Source of the DNA: Doris montereyensis
Lineage: Eukaryota > Mollusca > Gastropoda > Nudibranchia > Dorididae
DNA length: 64,000 nucleotides
NCBI GenBank assembly: GCA_037039925.1
Contig: JAXRKP010001017.1
Coordinates: forward strand, 82,501-146,500
Reading direction: 5' to 3'
Positions 32,276-42,997 of this stretch are shown piece by piece. The position numbers and the translations under genes were made by a program. The number at the start of each line of letters is the position of its first letter. Position 1 is the first letter of the stretch. The notes below the pieces were generated by a model. That model was not told the DNA's origin, searched no databases, and saw nothing but the letters and a program-made list of their open reading frames with translations.

Positions 32276-35200
32276 GTAAACAGTATTATTTTAATGTTCC
32301 TAAATCCGGGTAAGCAAAAGGCATAGTTACACAGTTTTATTATCATATTGTTCTTTTTGTTTATATTATTATGTTTTGTCTTTTTCTTTGTTTTACAGCT
32401 AGATGCCTGCTAGAGCTTTTATATGTTGTTTTTTGCCATCATATAGTGCATTTATATGTTTAATTATATCATCAGTGAAACTGTCTTAATGCGTAAGTCC
32501 ACAATATAGGGAACATGAGATTTGTCCTTTAACTTTAAATGTACAATCTAAAGACTAATTTTTAACAGTTTGTAATCCAAAATGCATAAAATAGTGTTTG
32601 CAGCCAAATTCGATGGTTTGATACATTTTTTGCTTCACATTAAAAATAATGTCATACAGATGTACATGTTTAGACAGTTTCACCGACGATATATATTTAT
32701 CTTGATGAACACATGTTGTTGGAGGGACCATTGATGCTGCTTCATAAATTCTTCATTGACACGGTTGACCTTATTTATGCTTTTTCTTATCATTGTTTTG
32801 TAGGCGTTCTTTTGTTTCTTTAGTAAATTTGTTTTTATTTTGATGAAATTTTTTCTTCTTGGAATTTTAAAACAAGATTATACGTAACTATCTATCTCTA
32901 TCTATCTATCTATCTCTATCTATCTATCTATCTATCTATCTAACAGTTTGCATGCTTCTTGGTTTGGGAAAGTGTCAGGTCTTGTCGATAAAATCTTGGA
33001 AAAGACTCAAAGATGAAATGATCTAATACTACAAGTTATTAAAAAGACAAATTTGTTGAACCTGTCGCTTTACATAATTAGTAGTTGACCTCTTCTCATA
33101 GATTCAATTGCATTATCATATCAAAAGTCTAAGAAAAACAAAATCATCTTCTTCATATCTGTCTGTCTAAGTTTGAACTTTCACTTTTTTAACAATCTAT
33201 GTTTGATTGAGATACATTGTTATATTATTTCTGTTTATCAGTTAAGCAGGCAGGACTGGGGACGAGGAGAAACTCAAGAAAGAAAATGAAAATTTGAAGC
33301 AGGAAGTACAGTCTCTTAACACTGCCTTAGTCGTTGCTGAAATAATGAATGGAGGTATTTTGACCTTTCAAAATATTTGGATGAACACTGATGTTTGTAT
33401 TAATGTACACTTTGAAAGAACTTAAAGAAAGAAAACATATTGGTACAAATGAAATTGACTGAAGTTTTGATTTCTTTTAAAAGTGATAAGATATAGTACT
33501 CATTATAATCTCACTTAATTTTGTGTGACCCAAGCATTTCTTGAAATTAAATAGTGGATTCTGTTCACACTTTAAAAATAAATAAAATTTAGCAATGAAA
33601 TTCCTTTAGGATAGTCAAAATAGGTATCATTTGAATAAGTACATGTTTTAAAAAGTGATTATATTATTATTGATTATTCTGTAAATATGATTAATTTACA
33701 AAGTCTTGTGTTTTTATTTTTCGCTATGAGAATGGACACCTCATTTGTGAATGACAATTTCAAATGTCCTCATGTGAGGAGATTTCAATTTTGAAAGTTA
33801 AGCTTAAAAGCAATTTTTTAATAATGGTTTAAAGTTGTAATTTATGTTGTTGAAAGTTCTTTTTTTTCTTCATCAATTTGTCCTTGAAATACACAATCTA
33901 AATGCATGATAGAGCTTGAGTCAGCTGGTATATGTTTGAATTTTTCTTTTGTGATTTTAGATTTGTTTCCTAATGTTGATTTATATGTTCTCAAATTAAG
34001 GATAAAATTTGATCATCGTGACTTTAAACAATGAGGACAGTAGTAATACTTTTAAAAAAATCAAATTTCAGTACGCCAAGTTCATGTCCCCTCAAAAAAT
34101 GCAGCAGTTGCAACAGTTGCAGCAAGCTTAGAAACTTCTGCTCAGAGTGCTGTTCCTTTGGAAAATGGTCTATCCTCATCTGTTGCTGATGCCGAAGGAC
34201 AAAAAGGAGCAAATTCCCAGAAGGCTAAGCAAACGGAAGAATCTGCAGCTGGAGCTAAAAAATTCAAGAAAGAGGCAAAACCCAAGAAGGAGGGGCGGAG
34301 GTGAAAATAATTCATCAGCTGTTTAGTGTATATACTCTTAATCCTTGCAAGGCTAACCTGCCGGCTGGCCTCAATATGGGTGAATAATCTCATTCCGCTG
34401 TGTATGAGGCTCAAGGTGGCTATTGTGATAGTTTTTTATCTTCGTTGAGTAAGGTGACATAGCGGGCAATTCATTTTGTTACTGTTATTGTCATCGTGTT
34501 TATATTGCATTGTTTACTTACAATAGCATCTATTACAGCCTTCTTTTATTAAACATGAAAAGGAATAATACTGCAGTTGGCCCATGACTAATGAAGAGAA
34601 TATGAGAAAAGATATAATACTAAAGATAGAAAAATGGGTCAGGACAGAGAAATCTTCAGTGTGTCCAACCTTCATAAGTAAAAAGAAGACATAGAAACAA
34701 ATAAATACTAAACAATGCCGGACAGAAACTAATACTAATAGAGCCATTGGTGCAACGACCCATCGAGCAATGTTCATCAGCAGAGCAAGCCTCAGAACAA
34801 CAATGAACAAAAAGAAAAGGGAAAAAGAAAACGAAATACAACTGCCATAAGAGAGACGGAGAGAGAGAAAGAGGAAAGGAACAAACAGGAGACATTATAA
34901 AGAAAATGAGGAAGATAAAGAAAGATCAATGGAAAGGACGGAGAAAATGAGAGAGAGACAGACAGAGAGAGAGAGATGAGGTAACATATAGAGCTGGAGG
35001 GGGGAGCACTGTTAGGCTTTGCTCCAGTCATTCAATAATAGCGTGGCTAGCTGTGTCAAATTTTATGTTGTAGAGTTTCAATGAGGAACGTTTATCTTTA
35101 TTTCTAAAGGAATCATTTTCATTCTCACATCTAAATAAAAAGGATGAAACTATAATACTAATACTAGAGGAAATGTCCAACCGCCTTTCGCTAATCCCAT

Positions 35201-38200
35201 GACCGAGTCCAATGTGCATAGGTAAACATTCCCATGATGAAAGAAACAGGCCCTGGTTTATTGCTTTCACAAGTGTGTATCACCCCAGCTGCAGCAACTC
35301 GCTCTATCCCAGACCTAATACCTCTCCTCAGCTACATGCTTCCCATGCTTTCGAAACTCCTCCCTACCCTATGTCTATAACTAGTATCACCTTCTCTTCT
35401 CATTTACAATGACATGAGTGACCATCGTTTTGTATTCTTGGCTGTTCCCTTCCTACAGTTCAATAGAAATCCACCTCCTCCCAAACACGCCCTTCATTCA
35501 GGCTGTGCTAACAAAAAAATAGGTGTGCAATGTGATTGGCCACTGATATCTTTTATTTATATCAATCACTATTTCTTGCTTGTGGGTGGAGCTTCTTACT
35601 AAAGTAATTGACCTCTGTCCAGAAGTTGCATCGGTCATACGAAGACAAGAGTCTTTAGTTTTGTTCACTTTGCAGAGGGTCCACAGCCTGCATTTGAGAT
35701 AGAGCTCCTGTGTGTTGTATCTCTTTATAAGAAATATATCGAGTGTGTGTTGGACTGGAAATAAACTATCACTTTTACCCCTTTAGAATGATAGATTTTC
35801 TCTGTTTGACGGGCGTGGGTTGATCACCGTTATTGCTCAGAATAGAGGCATCCTCAAAACCCGTCTTTTGAGTGCACTGCAGTGCGGTTATACGGGACCT
35901 GTCAGTATCGTAGGTGTGCTTAGAATGACCAGCGGCATGCAAAAATACGGGACCCGCCTGAGAAGGAATAAGACAGATAAAACTCATGTCATTGATTTCA
36001 CCTGTAACAAAAATGTTTTTCCTACCTTTTGATTTTTCATTTTCTTGTGTGTGATATTATTAACAACAAACATGTTGCACCCCGGGTTGATACAAGTGTG
36101 ATTATTAGGTCGGGTTAGTATTTGATACATAGGTAAGTGTGAGCGGTATTATTTCAAGTTTTAATGAAACCTGTTCAAAATGGCGGCTATGGCAAATGAA
36201 ATTTCTACTCAAAGACTCGGAAATAATGAAATGTTCAATAATAAAATGTCGCTCTTCTGGTAGAAAACTTACATGAAATGAAATCGATCTTGAGATCATT
36301 TAAAACCTGCATACAAAAATATGGTTACTAGAAGTGGACAGAGCCTTTGGAGAACAACGAACTACTAATTCAGAATTATATATAGAGCATGCCCTGCTGC
36401 ATGGCACAGTATCATTATCGTTGCTTCTTTTTCAATGCATTGCCTCCAACTTTGAGCTTGTCTTAGAATCAAGAAGCATAGACCAGTCACTGGAGAATGT
36501 GTTTAGATAAAAAATACACTTACTGTCATTCATTCGTTTAAATGTCAGCTTATTAGCTCTACGTTTTCTTTTTCAAATTGCAGATGCAAAGAAAGCTGCT
36601 GGCGGTGGTGCAGCTGAAGTAACTATTGATGTTTCTCGTCTTGACATGCGAGTAGGCAAAATTGTTTCAGTTGAAAGACATCCAAAGGCAGACAAGCTGT
36701 ACGTTGAAGAAGTTGACCTTGGAGAAGGAAAAAATCGAACAATATGCAGTGGTCTTGTTGACCATATTCCTTTAAGTGCGGTATGTCATACTCTTTTAAC
36801 TTTTGTTGTTGTTGACACTTTTAAATTTGCAGTTTTAGTTGACAGTCTTATGGCAGTTGGTTTTTTTTCCTGTTATTTTTCGTTTATTTATTATCTTAAT
36901 ATTTTTTTCTAGGCTTTTTTTTGGAGAAATTTTTATTAGAAGTAATATTAGTAATATCAAAATTGAAAAACTGTATGTTGTTCTTGAACTATTCAGGGTA
37001 AAGTATACAGCTTATCGAGCAGTAACATGGAGTGAGATCATGGACACGCTAGTACATGATGTAATAATATAATGCTTAATAAGACAGAAATGTCTTAATT
37101 TACAATATTATATCAGTTGTGGGCAAACAAGTCGTTTTTTTCTTTATAATCAAATTGTAATAGTAATAAGTTTGTTTTTTTCAAGACTCCCTTGAACAAG
37201 TTCTTTTACTAACCTTTTTCCGTAGAAGCGGTTTAACAACACACCCTTACGAGATATATAAAAAATCATGCTGGTAGGTAGACCGTAGTAGATACAATCT
37301 CATTGTCACCCAACATGTCAGTCATGAAATAAATGCCAATCAGTTTAAAAGACTGACTGCCTGGCCATTTTCAATTTGCCATCTGGAAAATGCCAGGCAT
37401 TTGATTCGGTTGTAAAATCAGTGACCTGATATTTGACGGTAAACAAAAAGAATAAAAAAGCATGCTAAGCTACTTGGAATGCATTTTTCAGTGGTATAAA
37501 TCTTTTTTTATGTACAGCGTGGCAAGGTTATCTCAACAAACTCCTCCAGGTTGGATCAATAACTTGATATAGCCGTGAATTTGAAATATTTCCATGTTAC
37601 GTTTTTCATAAATCTAGGGACCAGTATGATATTTTGGGTCATCAATCCTCTATTTATGATAGGAATTAAATAGAAAAAAGTATAAAACAGTCACATATTT
37701 TTACATGGTAATGAAAATAATAACATCCAAGAGGGAAAATACAGAGAAAACATCCTCCAATTAAGACTTCCACGTTGAAGCGCCCTCAATTAGGCCACAA
37801 TTTCATCAGGGAAATTGTCTTCCTCAATAGCAGGTCTTAATCTATAACTATCACTATCTGAGTCACTAAAATGTGTATATATCTGTCCTTAGCAGCTCTA
37901 GATTTAATTTCATTGTTTTCTTAGAAGCCAAGATTTAGATCTAGAACTATACCAGGAACGTCAGGATCAGTGCTCGACTCACTTTCAGTATTCTTATTTA
38001 GTTTTCTTTCTTCTACCCTCTGGCACGTAATCACTGTTACTATCACAATCTTTAAAAAATAGTTGTTGAATCTCTATAATTATCTTTTGTATCTAAAGTG
38101 ATACCACTATCACCGTCATTTGCTTTGAAAACGTTTAGACACAAACATTTTTAGTGTTAGTAGATTTATCCTCTATTTCTCCCGCTGGTAATTAAAGGCT

Positions 38201-40763
38201 GCTAGGCATGAGTAATCGATACAAGCATGTTAAAAGGGAACGTAGGACAGGTCATCAAGGGGCGGGAAATTTATGTAGCCAATGGCCATCCATTTCTACA
38301 TATAAGCATACAAGAAATCAATGAAAGTTTCTTCACTCACCTATATCACATAAGATGGAGACACATCTTTGATTTAATTGACAGCGGTTAACCTCCATTG
38401 TTTTCAATCGTGTGTGTAAATGGTGAATTTAGACTATTTTTTGTGTTTCATACAAGTAAAACTGTGTATTGTAATGCCGTGCTGACTGGCAGGTAGAGTG
38501 AGATTCTCTGTTGGCGGCCTTTGCTAGACAATGCCATTGTTTGCTTGGCCCAGGTGGATGAAATTGGCAACTTGTTGTCTGACAGCCAGAGAGAGTTTGC
38601 TATCAGCACCTATTTATTACAGCTTAGAGGCTCGGCTTGATCATTTACACATCTGGCTTAATTGAAATGCCGTTATATGGGAAATCTAATAAAAAAGGCA
38701 TCTGTCTTGACAATTTTGATAAGTTACGTGTCTGTTAAAACTCATATTGTTAGCCAATCTGGATGTATTGTAAAGGGACCAATTTATATACAAATAAAGA
38801 AATCTCTTTCCCGAGATAAATAGTGGTACCATGGTGTTACTGTTAGGTGACATGTTCTTAGACCAATACTAATACTAGTGTTATAGAATCTCTACCTGTT
38901 TTTGAGGTGTTTTAGGTCTAAAAGTAAATAATAGATTATTTAACCATTTTTTTCCATCACTTGAAAAACTTAATTCCTTAAATTCATTTTGTTTTATAGA
39001 TGAAGGATCGTGTTGCTGTGTTCATGATCAACTTAAAGCCAGTGAAGATGCGAGAAATTTTCTCACAAGGATGATCATGTGTGCTAATTCTTCAGAGAAG
39101 ACAGAAATTCTTGTGCCCTCCTGATGCAGAGATTGGGGATCGTAATGTTGAGGATTATCCTGGGTGCGTGTTTGCAAAAGAATCTCATAGCTTATGGAGA
39201 CACTAATATAGCCATGAAAATGAACCTTTGGCTCATTTGTAACTAGGCTTTATATTTTCAAACATAACCTGTGAATATTGATTGTATTAATAACCAACTT
39301 GATGTTTATATTTTGTTTTCATATATTTTGATTATATGTGATTGTGATAGACATGGTTAATTCCCCTATAAAAAATACTACTACAGGGGTCATTGCCTAA
39401 GAGGCCAGTCCGACTTAAAGAGTTAGAGATGGCTTTTTCTATTTAATTATTATACCTAAGAGGCCGCTTGAAAACTTCAGTGTGGCTAAGAAGCTGGATT
39501 TCTTTTCGTCAGAGCCAAATTGTCTGCTAAATTTAATGCAATACAATGAAAATTCATATACGTATTGGCAATGTTGCATTTCTCTCTGTCTGGAACATGT
39601 ACATTATGTGTAGACCTAGGATCTGTGCTAGTACTAGGTCTTACCTAATCAGTGTCAAGCTCTTTGAGACATCAGACAACCACCAGATGAATGAGACGAT
39701 TGACATCAGCATGTGACACTTACAGACTGGTCATCATCATTGGAACATCTTGACTAGATAAAGGGCACTGCCATATATATACAATGCCAACTGGGAGCAT
39801 GTTTTCAATCATAAAGAACTAATAATGGACTGGATAAAAACTGAATTAGGCCTAAGTGTTTGATGATGCAACGACTACCTAGTTTTGTGATCAGTATGAG
39901 AAGAGAAGTGAATTTTCAATGAAATGTAAAATGCCTCCTTTCTTCCTTTTACCTAGTCCTAGATTAGCGTTACACAATAATAATTTTGTTTATAACCCTT
40001 GTTTTTGTCTAAGAAGCCGTTTATTGTTATCTCCTGAGGGCTGGCATCTTAGGTGGAAACCGCTGTAGTTTGCAAACCTCATTATACCACCTTTCTTGTT
40101 ATGCCGCCAATGTTGTGTTTATCCCAAAGTTGGCGGTATAACGGGGTTTAACTGTAGCGAACTAAGTCTGTTTGTTACCAATCGCTTTTCTAAAAAATTG
40201 GGGTTTCATATTGTTGAAGTTGTTTGAAAATAGTGTTGTACCATCAGGGTTTTGTTTATAGATGCTTTCATCTCATGAGAAAAGGCAAAATAAACGATAT
40301 CATAATTGTTGTAAATTGAGAATTGCTTACTTTCATTCCAAATGTCATTGATGAGATTGGCCTGTTCAGTGTAAAGAGAAATTTAATTTTAGATCTTTCT
40401 TTCTTCATTACATGCAATAATTTGGTCTGGTCATACTTTTTTAAAGCCTAGGATTTTTCCATTGTCATCGTCTTCTCAATTATCTGAAATTTATCAGACA
40501 GGTAAATGTTTACTTGAAGAAGAAAAACCCAGTATGGTAGGAATCATAGTACATGTACTATTACTAATCTTCTGTACTTTAATCCTTTTGTTTCAGGAGT
40601 CCCAGATCAACAGCTCAACCCTAAGAAGAAAATCTGGGAGACTATAAAACCAGATGTTCGCACAGATAAAGATCGAGTGGCTACGTACAAGGGATGCCCT
40701 TTACGATTAAAGGAAAAAGGAGTTGTAGTTGCTCCTACATTGGCAGATGCACAAATTTCTTAA
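32167..40763 (+). CDS. AIMP1: aminoacyl-tRNA synthetase complex-interacting protein 1 (p43/EMAPII), 6 coding exons
   Basis: AIMP1 is the p43 scaffold of the cytosolic multi-aminoacyl-tRNA-synthetase complex; its C-terminal half binds tRNA and in vertebrates is released as the cytokine EMAPII. Exons 1-2 encode an N-terminal coiled coil ([17 protein letters not shown]), exon 3 a lysine-rich linker, and exons 4-6 the EMAPII/tRNA-binding fold with [35 protein letters not shown] and LNPKKKIWE. The deduced length is about 322 residues after frame repair (human 312). Four apparent indels are needed: one G too many at the end of exon 3, and three in exon 5. All splice sites are GT-AG. The ATG is in a good context (ACAATGG) and matches the family start. 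The neighbour TBCK is divergent, as in human. Confidence 0.95.
32473..32688. mobile_element. MITE, short copy
   Basis: CAGTGAAACTGTCTTAATG at the left and the inverted TAGACAGTTTCACCG at the right. Same family as 12461-12905, sharing TAGTGTTTGCAGCC and TTCGATG. In AIMP1 intron 1. Confidence 0.7.
32886..32942 (+). repeat. TATC microsatellite
   Basis: Interrupted tetranucleotide run of ATCT/TATC units. Confidence 0.95.
33250..33354 (+). CDS. AIMP1: AIMP1 exon 2, coiled coil
   Basis: Encodes [20 protein letters not shown], then [12 protein letters not shown]. The acceptor TTAAGCAG was chosen over nearby AGs because it alone keeps the frame from exon 1. Confidence 0.9.
34072..34300 (+). CDS. 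AIMP1: AIMP1 exon 3, linker
   Basis: Begins [12 protein letters not shown] (human NGVKQIPFPSG) and ends in a Lys-rich [10 protein letters not shown]. One G too many in AGGGGCGG near the end; without it the exon joins exon 4 as [14 protein letters not shown]. Confidence 0.88.
36090..36385 (+). repeat. dispersed repeat, copy C
   Basis: Shares GTGTGATTATTAGGTC, TTTCAAGTTTTAATGAAACC, ATGGCGGCTATGGC and the downstream GGTAGAAAACTTACATGAAA order with the copy at 49645-49990. Confidence 0.65.
36584..36780 (+). CDS. AIMP1: AIMP1 exon 4, start of EMAPII domain
   Basis: Encodes [20 protein letters not shown], then [18 protein letters not shown] and [13 protein letters not shown]. Donor GTATGT. Confidence 0.95.
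39000..39163 (+). CDS. AIMP1: AIMP1 exon 5, EMAPII domain, frame-broken
   Basis: Begins [20 protein letters not shown] and FSQG, where a TGA appears. [16 protein letters not shown] continues in a second frame, then [14 protein letters not shown] returns to the first. The breaks are one base missing after CAAGG and one extra C in CCC. The donor also leaves one surplus G relative to exon 6. Confidence 0.9.
39384..40065. mobile_element. TA-flanked inverted-repeat element (Tigger/pogo-like), 682 bp
   Basis: Left end CAGGGGTCATTGCCTAAGAG; right end reversed CAGCGGTTTCCACCTAAGAT. TA lies directly outside both ends (39382-39383 and 40066-40067). No transposase. In AIMP1 intron 5. Confidence 0.75.
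40085..40155. mobile_element. Tigger-like terminal fragment
   Basis: GGCGGTATAACGGGGTTTAA followed by CTGTAG resembles the inner and outer end of a Tigger-type terminal repeat. A degraded partner TCATTATACCACC lies about 50 bases before. Confidence 0.45.
40597..40763 (+). CDS. AIMP1: AIMP1 exon 6 (last)
   Basis: Encodes [20 protein letters not shown], then [19 protein letters not shown], ending QIS and TAA. Intact and closely matching vertebrate AIMP1. Confidence 0.95.
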
Positions 40764-40885
40764 TCTCTTGCACAATTTTTCTCTTTTGTTGAAAAATGTT
40801 TATGAGATGTGCTAGTGATTGATTCTGTGAAATGTTTATTTCCATCCTGTGTTGCCAGTTTTCATCCTTGAAATCATGTAATGTA

Positions 40886-40891
40886 AATAAA
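40886..40891 (+). terminator. AIMP1: AIMP1 poly(A) signal
   Basis: AATAAA 123 bases after the stop codon, a normal 3' UTR length. Confidence 0.7.
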
Positions 40892-41734
40892 TAAGTGTTG
40901 GATTATACAGATTTCTTTGATGTTTTTTATTTGAATATTTCTTTTTGTTAATGACTAGTGTCTTTGAACTTGAATATTGACGTTTCATTAAAAAGGCTAT
41001 ATATTTCCTTTTACACTTTAAAGTGTATATATACAGTACATGAAAGTACAAACATGCTTTTCACAAAAAGTACGTATATAACAAGATTTTAAGAATATTA
41101 CTCTTGAGGGGTTCCAGTTCCATCACAAAACATGATATATCCAAATGATTTCGATGAAAAAAGTGAAGAAATGTGTTACACATTGCCACTTCAATAATTG
41201 TTATCTTAATGTGACATGTACATAGAGAACATTTAACAGTGAAAAGGATTTAAATAAGACATACATGTACTTTTCTCAAAATTAAAGCTTTAATTCTTCA
41301 TTTATTCACATAAATTATTCACATTATTTATCATGTGTGCTCATTACAAACGCAATATATCCAGTAAATATGAAAGCAAATCAAAGTACTCTTTAAGTTG
41401 AAAAAATTAATCTTCTTTTAGTGTAGTTCTTTCAGCAATACGGAGCTTAGAAGTACAGTCAAACCCATCAAAACAGAAAGCTGTCCTAAAGTGGAAACTT
41501 GACTCTAGAATGCCTCCGATCCTCCCTTGATAAATTGCTATATTTTCTATCTGTCTAAAGCGGAGACGGAAAATAAAGTATGCTCCATAGTGGCAAAACT
41601 TTTAACAAATTGGCATCATTATATTTATTTATGTGATAAAATTCTATGCACCTGTTTTCAAAAGGTGCCATCCAATATGAGTAAAAAGGAGCTGGGGCAG
41701 TTACAACAGGGTTGACAAGTAGTAGTTCAGAGCC

Positions 41735-42250
41735 TTTTCAAGGTTTTATGACGTTTCAAAATATTGCTACTCTTTTCAAGGTTTATGCGAAAAAAAGCAT
41801 TCAAATAACAGAAAAAATAGTTTCAAATAGGATTTTCTCAAAATGCACTCTGGCTCTTCTTTCCTATCGTCTACAATTTTCAACGGATTCTTTGAAACTT
41901 GGCATATACTAGCTGCTTTATATCTTGGGTGAAAGCTCAATACATGGGATTTTTATATCTGTTGTACTTTCTGAGAAATTCATAATTTTTGGTGGAAAAT
42001 TGAAATTATTTTCCCTACAAACTAGACCTCATTTTAAAAGTTGTCAAAATAAAAACTATTCAAGATAATTAAAAATCAATGCTCAAGTGTTGGGACGGAT
42101 GTGCAAAATTATAAAATAAAAACTAGAGCCTCATGTTTTTGAAAATGACCTATTTTTTCCCCAAAATTTTGAGATGGCGGCTATTTCCATGACAACCAAA
42201 TTTTCAAACACGTCTTTCAAAGATAATTTCATATAATTTTGTCATGCTGA
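41735..42250 (+). repeat. dispersed AT-rich repeat, direct copy
   Basis: Diverged relative, in opposite orientation, of 24640-25210. Confidence 0.5.
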
Positions 42251-42641
42251 TCGTATCTATGAAGCTTAGGCAAATTAAAACATTTAAAAATGATAATTAT
42301 AATTAAGATGCTTTAAGTAGCGTTGGTAAGTTGGGATCATAAGGTTCAAAGTTTGATATTATGTTCCTTGGGAAATACTTGACATCCATTTCCCCCTTCG
42401 ATCCAGGCGCATGAAGTAAAACCTACGAAAAACCCTGTCAGTTGGTGTATTCATGGCCTACCTGTTCTATTTTACATACTAGAAACTATGGCCCATACCA
42501 GAAAGGCTTTGAAGGAACTATGTTATACTACTAATTATACACATGTACTTCCTTAAGATGCTTTCTTATTTCAACAAACAAAATACTGGTACTTTTAAAA
42601 GAGAACAATAACAAGAAAGGTTAATAAAGAGAATGAAATCA

Positions 42642-42647
42642 TTTATT
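42642..42647 (-). terminator. RANGAP1: RanGAP1 poly(A) signal
   Basis: AATAAA on the minus strand, about 280 bases beyond the RanGAP1 stop. Confidence 0.55.
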
Positions 42648-42927
42648 TCTATTCAGATTTGCAATGAAAAGCAATCATGACATTTAAAAAAAACTGCAAG
42701 ATGTTGGACATTATAAAATGCATGCGTAAGTCATAGAAACAATTCCAGTTATCGTTCAATTTTATTACATTTCTTTTCGTGAAAGTGAAAGTAAAACCTA
42801 TGAATCAAATGGATTGTTTGTGAGATGATGCCAGACAACTGTAAGATATGAAAGGAACATAAAACAAACTGTCTATGCAGTGACATATGTATGTACGTTC
42901 ATCATTTTTATTTCATGAATCTGCTTT

Positions 42928-42997
42928 TCAAAATGAGTAAAGGGTTTGTAAAATCATGTGTCTTGCATCTGATGAGTGCTCCAGAAGGGGATGAGGT
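42928..42997 (-). CDS. RANGAP1: RanGAP1 last exon
   Basis: Encodes [20 protein letters not shown], then YSF and TGA, matching the human terminus KPNSALESCSFARHSLLQTL YKV. First codon is shared with the exon at 45445. Confidence 0.93.

Larger units (their letters stand above)
40764..42927. other. intergenic region between convergent AIMP1 and RanGAP1
   Basis: Contains the AIMP1 3' UTR, the RanGAP1 3' UTR on the other strand, a Tigger-like end near 41458 (CAGTCAAACCCATCAAAACA) and an old dispersed repeat at 41735-42250. No coding exon seen. Confidence 0.6.

Noticed and set aside
32167..40763. AIMP1 as a pseudogene
   Set aside because: Introns, splice sites and flanking residues are intact and the same kind of indels affects TBCK and RanGAP1; consensus error is more likely.
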